NCBI GenBank assembly: GCA_002401295.1
Contig: NVSR01000001.1
Span: 43,541 to 71,836 of the forward strand
DNA from: SAR324 cluster bacterium
GTDB taxonomy: Bacteria > SAR324 > XYD2-FULL-50-16
Length of the DNA: 28,296 nt
Direction of reading: 5' to 3'
Part shown: in pieces, positions 8,400 to 16,677 of the stretch
Layout: every line of letters begins with the position of its first letter
Position numbering within the stretch: position 1 is the first letter of the stretch
The notes under the pieces: generated by a model
What the model was told of the DNA's origin: nothing
Database searches by the model: none
What the model saw: the letters and a program-made list of their open reading frames with translations, nothing else
Translations under genes and position numbers: made by a program

Positions 8400-10299
8400 T
8401 ATATTAAATATACATCATTTGATGTGGAAAAGAAATAAAAAAAAGTATTTAAAGAACCATAAAAAAGTTGTAGCTGCAGAAGATAAACTAGAAGCACTTG
8501 AAACAAGAATGGCACCTACAAAAAAAATTGAATCAGCCAAAACAAACCTGATGAAATATTTAGTCATTCGTGCAGGTATTGAAGAAAGACTAATTGATAT
8601 AAAAAGAGGGCTTTATATTGGATTTGGTATTGATCTGGATAATAAAAGTAATGGGATGCAACCAATATATCTAGATTGGGGAAAGCTCGAAAACCATGAT
8701 GACACAATTGGTACTACCCAATATGGTAAAACTTATAAGTTAGGATCTGATGTTGCCCAATGTATTGCTAAAAAAGAGAACTTATTTATAGTTGACCCAA
8801 AAGGAGGAAAAAAGAGAGAAATATTAGGATGGACAATTGATGCACTTGCAAAAACAGGTATCCCCGAATGGCTTGCATATATTAACCCTCTTTTCCCTGA
8901 ACTTTCCTTGTGTGTAAATCCAATCTTTGGTATGGCAAATGAAGAGATTGCATCAACAGCTTCATTACTGTCTCAAGGTGGTGGAGCACAAATGTCAGGG
9001 GATGCTAATTTCTATGGCCCTTTTGCATATAAAGTTGTATTAGCCTCATTAACAGCTCTAGAATACCTTGAAGCAGTAACCTCAACTAAAGAGGACGTGC
9101 TATCAGAAATTAAAGAAGAAGTAAGAAAATATGTAGAAAATGAACAATTAAGAGGGATGGACAAAGTGTCTGAAGATACTCTTAATGAATTGATATTACC
9201 TGATGTGAGCGAAAGATTAGTTTTCACTTCTGAAGTAAATAAAAAAGAAACATTAGCACACTCCCCAGTAAACTTTAAAAGAACACTTATCACATTTAAA
9301 GAACTTGCAAATTTTTCACAATTTCATAACCTCGAAAAACTAAGAGAAGCACTACTTTTATATGATGTTCCAGAAGGGGCTAAAGGCTATTACAGTCTAA
9401 TGGAATTAAGAAATGAGTCCCTAGCACTACTTGATGAAATAGTATTAAAAGATGCAAAGTTTTATGAAAAAGTAGCAACCTCTCTTTCTACCCTTTTTGT
9501 TCAACTCTCTACCGGCTCAATAGGGAAGGTTTTATGTACAACGCGAATCAATCCCATAGTAGCTAGATTGTATGATAAAGAAAAAGGTCTAGTATGTGTA
9601 ATAGAACCAGTACCAATGAAGTTTAGACAAGTATCGGATGTTCTACTAAAAGTATTCATGAAAATGTTAGAGTCTGTATTTGGCTCAGTTGGGGTGTCTG
9701 GGCGAGAATTACCAAGAAGAACACATTTCTTTATAGATGAAGGAAAAGCCGCAATTTTTCCTGGTATTGAAGAAATTTATAATAAAGCAGCTTCTGCAGG
9801 GCTCTCTATTCATACTTACTACCAATCCACACTTGATAGAGTGTCAAAACTTGGGCCAGTTGATGCAGGAGTAGTTGGCGATAATGTTAATACTTTGTAT
9901 ATTATGAAACCAAATGATAAAAATTCAGCAGCCTTCTTAGCAGAAACCCTTGGGACAGAGAATAGATTAACAAGTAATTTCATGTCTGATTCAGGGAGTG
10001 CAGGGGGTCGTTTTTCAGCTATGGCTGAACAAAAGGCAATGATAACTCCATCTACTCTAGACGTATTAAGAAAAGGAGAAGCCTTTGTAAAACATTATGG
10101 GAAAAGGTACAGAGTGTACTTTCCTTTTATGCTACCGCCTAAGGCCAATATCTTGATGCCTGAATTAAATGAAGAAAGAACCATAAAAGAAATTTTAGCT
10201 TATGAAAAAGAAATTCAAGAAAATTTAGGATTATATAGAATTTCTATTACAGAAAAAAAGAGAAACATAGAAAATGATAAAGGAAAAGAATATGTCTGA
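8392..10299 (+). CDS. VirD4/TraD-type coupling ATPase lacking N-terminal membrane segments
   Basis: 635 residues. The N-terminus is a highly basic helical stretch (W-K-R-N-K-K-K-Y) with no obvious transmembrane segments; F TraD and VirD4 usually have two. The ATPase core has a variant Walker A, GTTQYGKT (107-114, Lys113), then the V-D-P-K-G segment (Asp135) typical of coupling proteins. Walker B is FFIDEG (Asp449, Glu450), followed by an H-T-Y-Y-Q-S segment matching the motif after Walker B. Coupling proteins bring the relaxosome to the T4SS and pump substrate. The start overlaps traC by 8 bases (Met at 8392; Met at 8422 is an alternative). The coupling to traC suggests matched stoichiometry. 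A TraD-like call is firm at superfamily level; the exact subfamily is not. Confidence 0.85.
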   Translation: MLDILNIHHLMWKRNKKKYLKNHKKVVAAEDKLEALETRMAPTKKIESAKTNLMKYLVIRAGIEERLIDIKRGLYIGFGIDLDNKSNGMQPIYLDWGKLENHDDTIGTTQYGKTYKLGSDVAQCIAKKENLFIVDPKGGKKREILGWTIDALAKTGIPEWLAYINPLFPELSLCVNPIFGMANEEIASTASLLSQGGGAQMSGDANFYGPFAYKVVLASLTALEYLEAVTSTKEDVLSEIKEEVRKYVENEQLRGMDKVSEDTLNELILPDVSERLVFTSEVNKKETLAHSPVNFKRTLITFKELANFSQFHNLEKLREALLLYDVPEGAKGYYSLMELRNESLALLDEIVLKDAKFYEKVATSLSTLFVQLSTGSIGKVLCTTRINPIVARLYDKEKGLVCVIEPVPMKFRQVSDVLLKVFMKMLESVFGSVGVSGRELPRRTHFFIDEGKAAIFPGIEEIYNKAASAGLSIHTYYQSTLDRVSKLGPVDAGVVGDNVNTLYIMKPNDKNSAAFLAETLGTENRLTSNFMSDSGSAGGRFSAMAEQKAMITPSTLDVLRKGEAFVKHYGKRYRVYFPFMLPPKANILMPELNEERTIKEILAYEKEIQENLGLYRISITEKKRNIENDKGKEYV

Positions 10300-11698
10300 G
10301 AATACAAATAACTTTACTATTTGTCCAGAAAATCAAAAAGAAATAGAGACATTGCTCTTAACACCAGAAGGCCGAAAAAAAATAAGTCTTGAGTTAAAAA
10401 GAAAGATGGAAGTTGTCTTAGCAGATATGGAACCTAAATTTTTAGAAAGAGAAGAATTAATAAGATTGCTATTTTTAGCAATCTTCTCTCGCCATCATGT
10501 GTTTCTTATTGGTTTACCAGGAGTAGGGAAAACGTATTTAGTTGAAGCGTTGCGAGATGTATTCCAAGATTCAAGGTATTGGTCTCTTCTTCTTGATAAA
10601 GAAACATCAAGAGATCAACTTTTTGGAAAACTTGCTTATGAGGGAACAAAGACTATTTTTGAAGAGGAAGATACTGTGTTAGGAAGTGAATTTATTTTTC
10701 TTGATGAAATGTTTAAAGCAAGCTCTGAATTACTAAACTCATTATTACAAATTATGGCAGATAGAGTTTATTCAGTTAAAGGTAAACATAAAGCCGTTCC
10801 TCTTAATACTTTATTTGGTGCTTCAAATGAACTTCCCGAAGGTAAGTTAATTGCACCATTTAAAGATCGTTTGTTAATCTGGTTTGATGTGCCACGTTTA
10901 CAAAAGGATTCAAGCTTTAAGAAACTAATATCAAGACAGTTCGATTCAACACGTAATTTTAGAGAAAAGTTTTGGTTGGAAGAAATAAGATTATCTACAT
11001 TGATTAGTAAGCATGTAATTGTTTCAGAAGAAATTCTTGATATATATACACTTATTAAAAACAATATGGATAGAGCTTGTATACAAATTTCGGATCGTAA
11101 ACTATTATGGATTATGGACGTATTAACGACATCTGCTGTTCTTAATGGGCGTGATGAGGTAAATGTGTCTGACCTGTTTTTACTTCCTAATATGACCTGG
11201 CATACTGAAATTGAAAAGAAGAATTCAAGAAAAATAGTCCACGAAGTATTATTTGGTAATGAAAATACAATTAATAAAGCAGTAATCGAAGTAGAAGCTA
11301 ATTTAAATAGAAAAAAAGCAAATTATAATATAAACTTCAAAAGACTTTTCGATTACTTAGAAGATTTTACTGGGCTTACTGCTGAAAAAAGATTTAATGA
11401 AATCTATAACAATATTAGAAATGGAAGAAATGGAATACAAGAAATTGTAAACGATTCGAGTACATTAGTCCAGTTGTATGAATTTTCAATAAATATTGAA
11501 AAACTAGTGACAGAGAATATTATGGTACCTGATTATAAATGTTTAGTATTTTCCAATAAGACGGTTGAATTAATTCAACAACATAAAATAGTTTCTTCAA
11601 ATATTCTAGAAGAATTTGATGTGTTTTTAAATGAAGTGGACTCTTTATCTGAGTATAGATCGAGACGAGGTGAAAGAAGAATGAGAAAAACAGCATAA
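10292..11698 (+). CDS. RavA/MoxR-type AAA+ ATPase
   Basis: 468 residues from the Met at 10292. That start is chosen because AAAGGA lies about eight bases upstream and the resulting 8-base overlap matches the previous junction; an in-frame ATG at 10274 has a poorer site. MoxR-family AAA+ signatures are Walker A GLPGVGKT (74-81, Lys80), Walker B FIFLDE (Asp138, Glu139), the following M-F-K-A-S-S-E-L-L-N-S-L-L-Q helix, and I-S-D-R-K in the lid region. A later L-F-L-L-P-N-M-T-W segment resembles RavA. MoxR proteins act as remodelling chaperones, normally paired with a VWA protein; none is visible here. The last 150 or so residues are a helical region without a known match. It is the last gene before the only intergenic gap. 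Confidence 0.85.
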   Translation: MSENTNNFTICPENQKEIETLLLTPEGRKKISLELKRKMEVVLADMEPKFLEREELIRLLFLAIFSRHHVFLIGLPGVGKTYLVEALRDVFQDSRYWSLLLDKETSRDQLFGKLAYEGTKTIFEEEDTVLGSEFIFLDEMFKASSELLNSLLQIMADRVYSVKGKHKAVPLNTLFGASNELPEGKLIAPFKDRLLIWFDVPRLQKDSSFKKLISRQFDSTRNFREKFWLEEIRLSTLISKHVIVSEEILDIYTLIKNNMDRACIQISDRKLLWIMDVLTTSAVLNGRDEVNVSDLFLLPNMTWHTEIEKKNSRKIVHEVLFGNENTINKAVIEVEANLNRKKANYNINFKRLFDYLEDFTGLTAEKRFNEIYNNIRNGRNGIQEIVNDSSTLVQLYEFSINIEKLVTENIMVPDYKCLVFSNKTVELIQQHKIVSSNILEEFDVFLNEVDSLSEYRSRRGERRMRKTA

Positions 11699-11721
11699 AA
11701 CTTTGAACGTTAGATATAGGT

Positions 11722-11737
11722 AATAATATATATTATT
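11722..11737 (+). promoter_or_regulatory. 16-bp perfect palindrome upstream of the -10, operator candidate
   Basis: AATAATATATATTATT is identical to its own reverse complement. It ends six bases before the extended -10 hexamer region and covers the place where a -35 would lie. Its position suits a dimeric repressor or activator site. The all-A/T composition means chance is a real alternative in such an AT-rich genome. Confidence 0.35.
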
Positions 11738-11740
11738 TTA

Positions 11741-11749
11741 TGGTATAAT
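11741..11749 (+). promoter_or_regulatory. Extended -10 sigma-70-type promoter of the traF-traH operon
   Basis: TGGTATAAT is a perfect TGn-TATAAT extended -10. It sits in the only real gap between genes (11699-11800) and follows a T-rich stretch (ATTATTTTAT), as is usual for Campylobacterota housekeeping promoters. No good TTGACA -35 is present at 17 bases; the TTGAAC at 11703 is too far upstream. Transcription would start near 11756, about 45 bases before the traF-like ATG. Confidence 0.65.
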
Positions 11750-11758
11750 TTCAAATAT

Positions 11759-11779
11759 TGTGTTTCTAGCAGCAACACA
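11759..11779 (+). promoter_or_regulatory. Small hairpin at the 5' end of the predicted transcript
   Basis: TGTGTT (11759-11764) and AACACA (11774-11779) are perfect reverse complements around a 9-base loop. The hairpin would form at the extreme 5' end of the mRNA, ahead of the AAGGA ribosome site at 11788-11792. It could protect the transcript or be a second operator half-site pair. A terminator is unlikely because the stem is short and no U run follows. Confidence 0.3.
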
Positions 11780-11800
11780 TCACAAACAAGGACTATCAAA

Positions 11801-12970
11801 ATGTTATTAATGTTAAAAGACACAAAAGCAAGGTTCACCTGTGCTTTAAATAAAGGTGTGCTCTTTAGTGCGCTTATCGTTAGTCTATCTTTATCTTCTT
11901 TATCTGCAAAAGATAAAGGCCATGAAACTGGATGGAACTTTTATCATGATAAAAACATCACTACTCAAGACAATATAGACCCACTTCGCAGTCCAACTTC
12001 CCTAAAAAATGCTAATGCTTTAAAATTATTAGAAGCTATTCTAAAAGAGAATCAAGATCAAACAAAAATTCAAACAAAAATTCTTGCAATTCTCCAAGAT
12101 TCAATGGACCCCCAACCAAAATTAATTACTAAAAAAGATGGCACGAAATGTATAGCTAACTCTTCTGCAGATTGTTATGTTTCTCCTAAAACAGTTTTTG
12201 CAAAATCAGTACCTGCCTTAGGTTCATGGATTGATGATCCAGGTAATGTTGAAAAGGCTGCTGTCTATAGTAAATGGCAAGCTAAGCATTTCAGTACAAC
12301 TGTCTTTCCTATGGGATACTCCCTTCAGTTTGCAAATGAACAATTTGGTACAGATGCGAATCCATTAGATTATGGACAGCCTGGATTCGATAGCGCAACT
12401 GGCGCTGGTGGGGTTTTAAGAAACAATCGTGCATTAAAAGTAGCTAATAAACATGGAAAACATTATCAATTACTCATATTTTTAGGCAAAAATATAGATG
12501 CTGATATTTATTCTTTTGACAATCTTGGTAGACTCGCTTCTGGATTAACAAATGTAAAAATTACATTTGTTTATTACGATAAAACGAATAAAATGGTTGC
12601 TGATGAAACAGCAAAATGGCTACCTGCTCTCAAAAAAGGATTAAGCCGTTCTAAATCTATTGTGAACAAAAAAGCTTTTGACACTTATGGAATTTATACT
12701 ACTCCATCCGTAGTTGCCGTTATACAAAAAGAAGGAAAAGTAAAAGCACAAACAATTGCAACTGGAAGAAAAGGCCCCGGTGGTTATTCAGAAAGAATAA
12801 AACAATTTCTAAAACTTGAAGGAATTATTAAATTTGGTGATGAAGCTGGATATAAAGTTTGGAAAGAAGATTCAAATTACGCAACAAAATACATTAAAAA
12901 TAACTACAACATTGATTTAAATCAAACTCTTATCAATTCAATCAAAAAAAATCAGAAGGACAACGAATGA
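11801..12970 (+). CDS. traF: TraF-like periplasmic pilus-assembly protein, thioredoxin fold without CxxC
   Basis: 389 residues with a signal peptide after a 15-residue basic N-region (cut near LSA, about residue 36). After the signal comes G-W-N-F-Y-H-D, matching the TraF G-W-x-F-Y/W-Y start. The middle has G-N-V-E-K-A-x-x-Y-S-K-W-Q and N-P-L-D-Y, both TraF-like. A thioredoxin-like domain follows: L-L-I-F-L at the first core strand, a T-F-V-Y-Y strand and T-T-P-S-V with the cis-Pro. The active-site CxxC is absent, as in F TraF. TraF with TraH, TraW, TraU and TrbC assembles the pilus in the periplasm. AAGGA lies eight bases before the ATG. It is the first gene behind the promoter and joins traH by an ATGA overlap. 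Confidence 0.82.
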   Translation: MLLMLKDTKARFTCALNKGVLFSALIVSLSLSSLSAKDKGHETGWNFYHDKNITTQDNIDPLRSPTSLKNANALKLLEAILKENQDQTKIQTKILAILQDSMDPQPKLITKKDGTKCIANSSADCYVSPKTVFAKSVPALGSWIDDPGNVEKAAVYSKWQAKHFSTTVFPMGYSLQFANEQFGTDANPLDYGQPGFDSATGAGGVLRNNRALKVANKHGKHYQLLIFLGKNIDADIYSFDNLGRLASGLTNVKITFVYYDKTNKMVADETAKWLPALKKGLSRSKSIVNKKAFDTYGIYTTPSVVAVIQKEGKVKAQTIATGRKGPGGYSERIKQFLKLEGIIKFGDEAGYKVWKEDSNYATKYIKNNYNIDLNQTLINSIKKNQKDNE

Positions 12971-14733
12971 AAAAAAGTACAATTACTCTTTCTTTGTCGT
13001 TGATACTATTACTTGAGTCATCTGTAATGGCCATCGACATGGATGATTATTTTCTATCAAACTCGACAAATGCAGGTGAATGGACTGACCCTGCAAGTAA
13101 CAAAACTTACTATTCAGGTGGAAATTTAACTTTTAAGTTTAAAGATGCTCAATATTACCCATTATGGTTTGATGGAAAACCCCCCTCAATGAAGGTAGGA
13201 TGTGGTGGAATTTCTTTAGATGGTGGCTTTATTGCTCTCTTAGATCTTGAAGATATGGCAAAACAATTATCCGATGCATCTGGTAAAGCTGCATATGGGG
13301 TAATGCTTTCCTTATTGAGTTCGACACCTGTTTTAGCAAGAGTCTTTGAAAACATTAGAAAATGGGCCCGTTCAATTCAAAATTTAGCGCAGAATGCTTG
13401 TGAGATTGGAAAGAAATTTGGAAATGATAATTTTTCTGATGAAATGAGAACAGATATTGAGAGTTATCAGATGGTAAAAGATACAAGTGCGTGGTACAAG
13501 GGGGCTATGGATGGAATGGAAGGTTATTCAGATGCAGTTGACGACTTTGTAAATGATTCTCTGACAGATGGTAAAACTATTAACAATAAAATAAGCGCAT
13601 TGTTTGGACAGAAGATAACTGATAAATCAAAAGATACAATTACTAAAACTGCTTCTCAAGTTAGTCAAGCAAAAATGTTTACTCAATATATCCCCTCTGG
13701 CAAAGCAAAAAATAAAATAGCTATTAATTCAACAAAAGAATTTTTTAATGGAGGTATTAAAACTGAGGATAATACAGTTATAGTTGCAGTATCAGACAAC
13801 GAAAAATTAGAGTCTGATAAATTGCTCTTTTTAATTGGTTTAAGGTATTTTGGAACAACAGCTGTCTCTAAATCATCTTTAAGAGAAATTGCTAACACTA
13901 TAAATCCTTCAGGAGACGTAGATGCAGAAGCACTTAAGTCGCTACTTAAAAGAGCTGGAGCTGGAGCGAATTTAGTTATTCCTCAAACAACATATATACC
14001 ACCAACAAAATATAGACCGGAAGACCTTGTTAATGAAATATTATATGGTATTCCCACAGGAGATAACAAAGTGGCTGTTCCTGATTATTTTTATATTGAT
14101 GTTGCATATGATGATTCACTGGCTACATCAGGTAGTAGTACAGGAACAACATCTACTAATGAAGAAGACAAACAAAAACTTAGATTATTTATTCTTACTG
14201 CTCCGGTAACAGATTATATGGAGCTAGACTATGAGGGAACCATAACTGAAATGCAAAAAGCTGTAAGAGCTTATGTTATTAAAAAAGGAGGATCAACAAC
14301 TAATGCTGCAGGAACAGTAATCACTTCTGATCTAAATTCAATTAATAGCCTTGTTGCACCAAAAATTTTTACAGGAATGGATTATTACGCAGATATTATA
14401 GCTCGAATAGAAAGAATCAATAATGGAGCAAGCGTAGAAACAGATGCCCTTAAAAACAGGGTTGCGGAAGTCGGTTCTTTTATTGTCGCAGAAAATATAA
14501 TTAGAGGATTGAGTGAAGGTGTAATTGGGCAACTACAATCAAGCCCCGAAGATTCTTCTGATAATGCAACTGAGACACTTAAGTCAATTGATCATATTAA
14601 TGAAATTTCTAAACAAGCGATCTTAATTCTTAGAGAAAAAATGAACCAAGCTAATCTTGAAAAAGATTTATATGATATATTTCATATGATTGAAATTGAT
14701 TTGAACGCTAAACGTACAAAAGGTATTTTATAA
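12967..14733 (+). CDS. traH: TraH, F-type pilus assembly protein
   Basis: 588 residues, signal peptide cut near VMA (about residue 22). The start of the mature protein, D-M-D-D-Y-F, and the Y-Y-S-G-G-N-L-T-F segment match TraH. The diagnostic V-G-C-G-G-I-S-L-D-G-G-F block is at 78-88 (Cys79), followed by L-E-D-M-A-K-Q-L and by I-R-K-W-A-R-S-I-Q-N-L-A-Q-N-A-C-E-I, the conserved Cys-containing helix. The C-terminus keeps the family's Y-D-I-F end. TraH works in the outer-membrane/periplasm with TraF and TraW in pilus extension. Length is larger than F TraH (about 458), with a low-complexity Ser/Thr/Gly insert near 390. It overlaps traF at ATGA, and the next ATG begins one base after its stop. 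Confidence 0.93.
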   Translation: MKKSTITLSLSLILLLESSVMAIDMDDYFLSNSTNAGEWTDPASNKTYYSGGNLTFKFKDAQYYPLWFDGKPPSMKVGCGGISLDGGFIALLDLEDMAKQLSDASGKAAYGVMLSLLSSTPVLARVFENIRKWARSIQNLAQNACEIGKKFGNDNFSDEMRTDIESYQMVKDTSAWYKGAMDGMEGYSDAVDDFVNDSLTDGKTINNKISALFGQKITDKSKDTITKTASQVSQAKMFTQYIPSGKAKNKIAINSTKEFFNGGIKTEDNTVIVAVSDNEKLESDKLLFLIGLRYFGTTAVSKSSLREIANTINPSGDVDAEALKSLLKRAGAGANLVIPQTTYIPPTKYRPEDLVNEILYGIPTGDNKVAVPDYFYIDVAYDDSLATSGSSTGTTSTNEEDKQKLRLFILTAPVTDYMELDYEGTITEMQKAVRAYVIKKGGSTTNAAGTVITSDLNSINSLVAPKIFTGMDYYADIIARIERINNGASVETDALKNRVAEVGSFIVAENIIRGLSEGVIGQLQSSPEDSSDNATETLKSIDHINEISKQAILILREKMNQANLEKDLYDIFHMIEIDLNAKRTKGIL

Positions 14734-14734
14734 A

Positions 14735-15493
14735 ATGAACTTATTAATTAAAGCAATTTTATTGCAAAGTATTTTTAATATTGGGATTTTTGCATATTCA
14801 AATATCCCAATGTCTGAACTTCCTCAAATGAGTGGGACAACTCAAGGAGTTAAAGAAAGAAAGGTTGTCACCTTAAATGATGCCAAAGCATTCGAAAAAG
14901 ACATGAAGTCTTCTATTGCACAAGGAAACTTCTTTGCCGCAATGATTTTAGCTGACTTCTTTACTGCAAGTCATGAATTAAGAGATGGAAAACTAAGAAA
15001 AAATTTAGCAAAAGCAAAAAAGTATTATTTACTCGCAGGTAAAAATGGTTTGGCGCGTCCATATTTCAAACTTGCTGATATGGAAATGCAGGTTAATAAT
15101 TATATAAAAGCTACCTACTATTTAGAGTTAGCATACAAATCACCACTGAAAGCTTCCAAAAATTTAATTGCAGCAGCCTCATACCATGCATCAATTACAT
15201 TAGAGCATTTAAATGATAACAATACTACATTAGAAAAAAGTATTAAAATGTTAGAAGGACATACCAACAATATTGCCACAGCAGAATTTCTATTAGCAAA
15301 CTTATATAATAGACTTAATGCACCTCGAGGAGCAAGCTTTTACTTAACTAAAGCTTGCACAAATCCTAAGGCATCCCCTTTTATTAGGGAGTTGTGCTTT
15401 GACCCAAAAACAATTTTAATTGAAAATAATATAAAAAGGGAGCCTAATGAAAATTGTCCTGAGTGTGATTTTAAAAATCATATTGAGCGTTAA
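14735..15493 (+). CDS. Exported Sel1/TPR-like repeat protein
   Basis: 252 residues with a signal peptide (cut near FAYS). The body is helical, with Sel1/TPR-like pairs: A-K-K-Y-Y-L-L-A-G-K-N-G at about 90-100, then Y-F-K-L-A-D-M-E and A-T-Y-Y-L-E-L-A-Y-K-S-P, then a third set near 190-205. Two Cys pairs at the C-terminus (C-x13-C and C-P-E-C) suggest periplasmic disulfides. Such repeats usually scaffold envelope complexes; the specific role is unknown. No strong ribosome site is present, so translation is probably coupled to traH. The last 47 bases overlap the lytic transglycosylase gene, which hints that the two act together. Confidence 0.7.
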   Translation: MNLLIKAILLQSIFNIGIFAYSNIPMSELPQMSGTTQGVKERKVVTLNDAKAFEKDMKSSIAQGNFFAAMILADFFTASHELRDGKLRKNLAKAKKYYLLAGKNGLARPYFKLADMEMQVNNYIKATYYLELAYKSPLKASKNLIAAASYHASITLEHLNDNNTTLEKSIKMLEGHTNNIATAEFLLANLYNRLNAPRGASFYLTKACTNPKASPFIRELCFDPKTILIENNIKREPNENCPECDFKNHIER

Positions 15494-15989
15494 CCTTTAT
15501 TCGTCTATGGAATTTGTGAATGAATGTAGTGTTGAATACCCATTGATGCTTTCATTGGCTACCCAAGAAAGACATCCAGCTAAGGAGATCGGTTACCCTT
15601 ATTTAATTAGCATAAATTTAAGTAATGACAAGTTGTTAGCTAAAAAAAATGTCACTAAAAACTACTGGCTTGACAAAAGAACGATTGACTGTAAAAATAG
15701 TGAAAACTGTGTAAAGATATATAAAAAATTATATAGTTTGGGGATTAAAAATGTGGACCTTGGTGCATATCAAATAAATCCAAAGTTTCATAAGCATAAG
15801 GAAAGTGACTACTTCATGTTAGATAAAAGCTATATTATAGCTTGTAAATTTATTGAAAGTCTAAATAAAGAACTCGGTTGGAGTTGGGAAACGATTGCAT
15901 CATATCATTCAAGAACCCCAAATCTTAATAATGCGTATAAAAAACGGATACAAAAAATATACAAAGGATATGTACAAAATGAAAATTAA
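15447..15989 (+). CDS. Lytic transglycosylase (VirB1/SLT-like) for T4SS assembly
   Basis: 180 residues with a signal peptide (cut near residue 20). The SLT-like pattern is present: P-L-M-L-S-L-A-T-Q-E with likely catalytic Glu41, then D-L-G-A-Y-Q-I-N (104-111), which matches the D-x-G-x-x-Q-I-N motif, and a late W-E-T-I-A-S-Y-H-S segment with N-A-Y near the end. Such enzymes cleave peptidoglycan glycan strands to make room for the secretion channel. AAGGGAG lies six bases upstream of the ATG, which sits inside the preceding gene. The next gene's start overlaps its last 11 bases. The divergent sequence around Glu41 means activity is likely but not certain. Confidence 0.82.
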   Translation: MKIVLSVILKIILSVNLYSSMEFVNECSVEYPLMLSLATQERHPAKEIGYPYLISINLSNDKLLAKKNVTKNYWLDKRTIDCKNSENCVKIYKKLYSLGIKNVDLGAYQINPKFHKHKESDYFMLDKSYIIACKFIESLNKELGWSWETIASYHSRTPNLNNAYKKRIQKIYKGYVQNEN

Positions 15990-16677
15990 ATTTCTAAAAC
16001 TATTGTCGTTAATCATGATTATTGGAATAAGTGGGTGTGCTAAACAACCAGAAGTTAAAATCACTGAGAATACAGATGACAATACATCAATAAAAGTTGA
16101 AACAATAGAAGAGGTGACCCGCAACAATGAAAATTCTTCTCTTGATATAGTAACAGTGGCTGAATATGAAGAGCGTAAATCAAAAGCATTTTGCAGTGAT
16201 TATCGTGAGCTAAAAAAAGCTGTTGCAATATTAATTAAGAGAGCGAATGAAGTATCAAATGGATCGATCAATAATTCAAGTACTGATATGCAAGTTGTTT
16301 CTTCTTTAAATGGTGATGAGCTTGATGATATTAAAAAAGAGCTCAAGCATTTAAGAGAAGAGCTGCAACAAGTAAAAAGTAATAACAAACGTTCTGCTCC
16401 TGGGACAATAAGTGCTAATACGAACATCATGAGTGATAAAGAAGTCGTTAGAAAATATTGCCGAAATATTACTATTGTAAATATTGACCCAACTCAAACA
16501 TATAAGGCAAAACACAACACTTACGTAAGACCATGTCCTAATAAGGCTTCAAAACCATTGCGCCTAATAAAAGTGGGAACTGTAGTGAAATATAAAGGGT
16601 GTGATATTTATGGATGGTGTGAACTAGAAGATGAAAGTGGATTCGTTGCTGGGTACGTTTTTAGAAAGGTTAAATAA
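15979..16677 (+). CDS. Lipoprotein with coiled coil and C-terminal bacterial SH3 domain
   Basis: 232 residues. The Met at 15979 is chosen because it gives a clean lipoprotein signal (IGISGC) and AAAGGA lies about ten bases upstream; an upstream in-frame Met (15895) would add a non-signal extension. The mature region is acidic, with a coiled coil near 110-140. The last 65 residues form a bacterial SH3-like domain: K-H-N-T-Y-V-R-P-C-P, then G-T-V-V-K-Y and G-W-C-E-L, then G-Y-V. Bacterial SH3 domains commonly bind peptidoglycan or stabilise envelope enzymes. It lies just after the lytic transglycosylase, so it may target or anchor that enzyme. The 1-base overlap TAATG joins it to the DsbC-like gene. 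Confidence 0.78.
   Translation: MKIKFLKLLSLIMIIGISGCAKQPEVKITENTDDNTSIKVETIEEVTRNNENSSLDIVTVAEYEERKSKAFCSDYRELKKAVAILIKRANEVSNGSINNSSTDMQVVSSLNGDELDDIKKELKHLREELQQVKSNNKRSAPGTISANTNIMSDKEVVRKYCRNITIVNIDPTQTYKAKHNTYVRPCPNKASKPLRLIKVGTVVKYKGCDIYGWCELEDESGFVAGYVFRKVK

Noticed and set aside
10274..10291. Upstream start for the AAA+ gene
   Set aside because: The ribosome-site spacing and the overlap length fit the ATG at 10292 better.
11699..11740. Intrinsic terminator after the AAA+ gene
   Set aside because: The only symmetric element is an all-A/T palindrome without a G/C stem or a clear U tract, so no terminator is called. Some read-through into the second operon is possible.
15895..15978. 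N-terminal extension of the SH3 lipoprotein
   Set aside because: The extension would bury the lipoprotein signal 28 residues inside the protein; the Met at 15979 gives a clean lipobox and has AAAGGA upstream.
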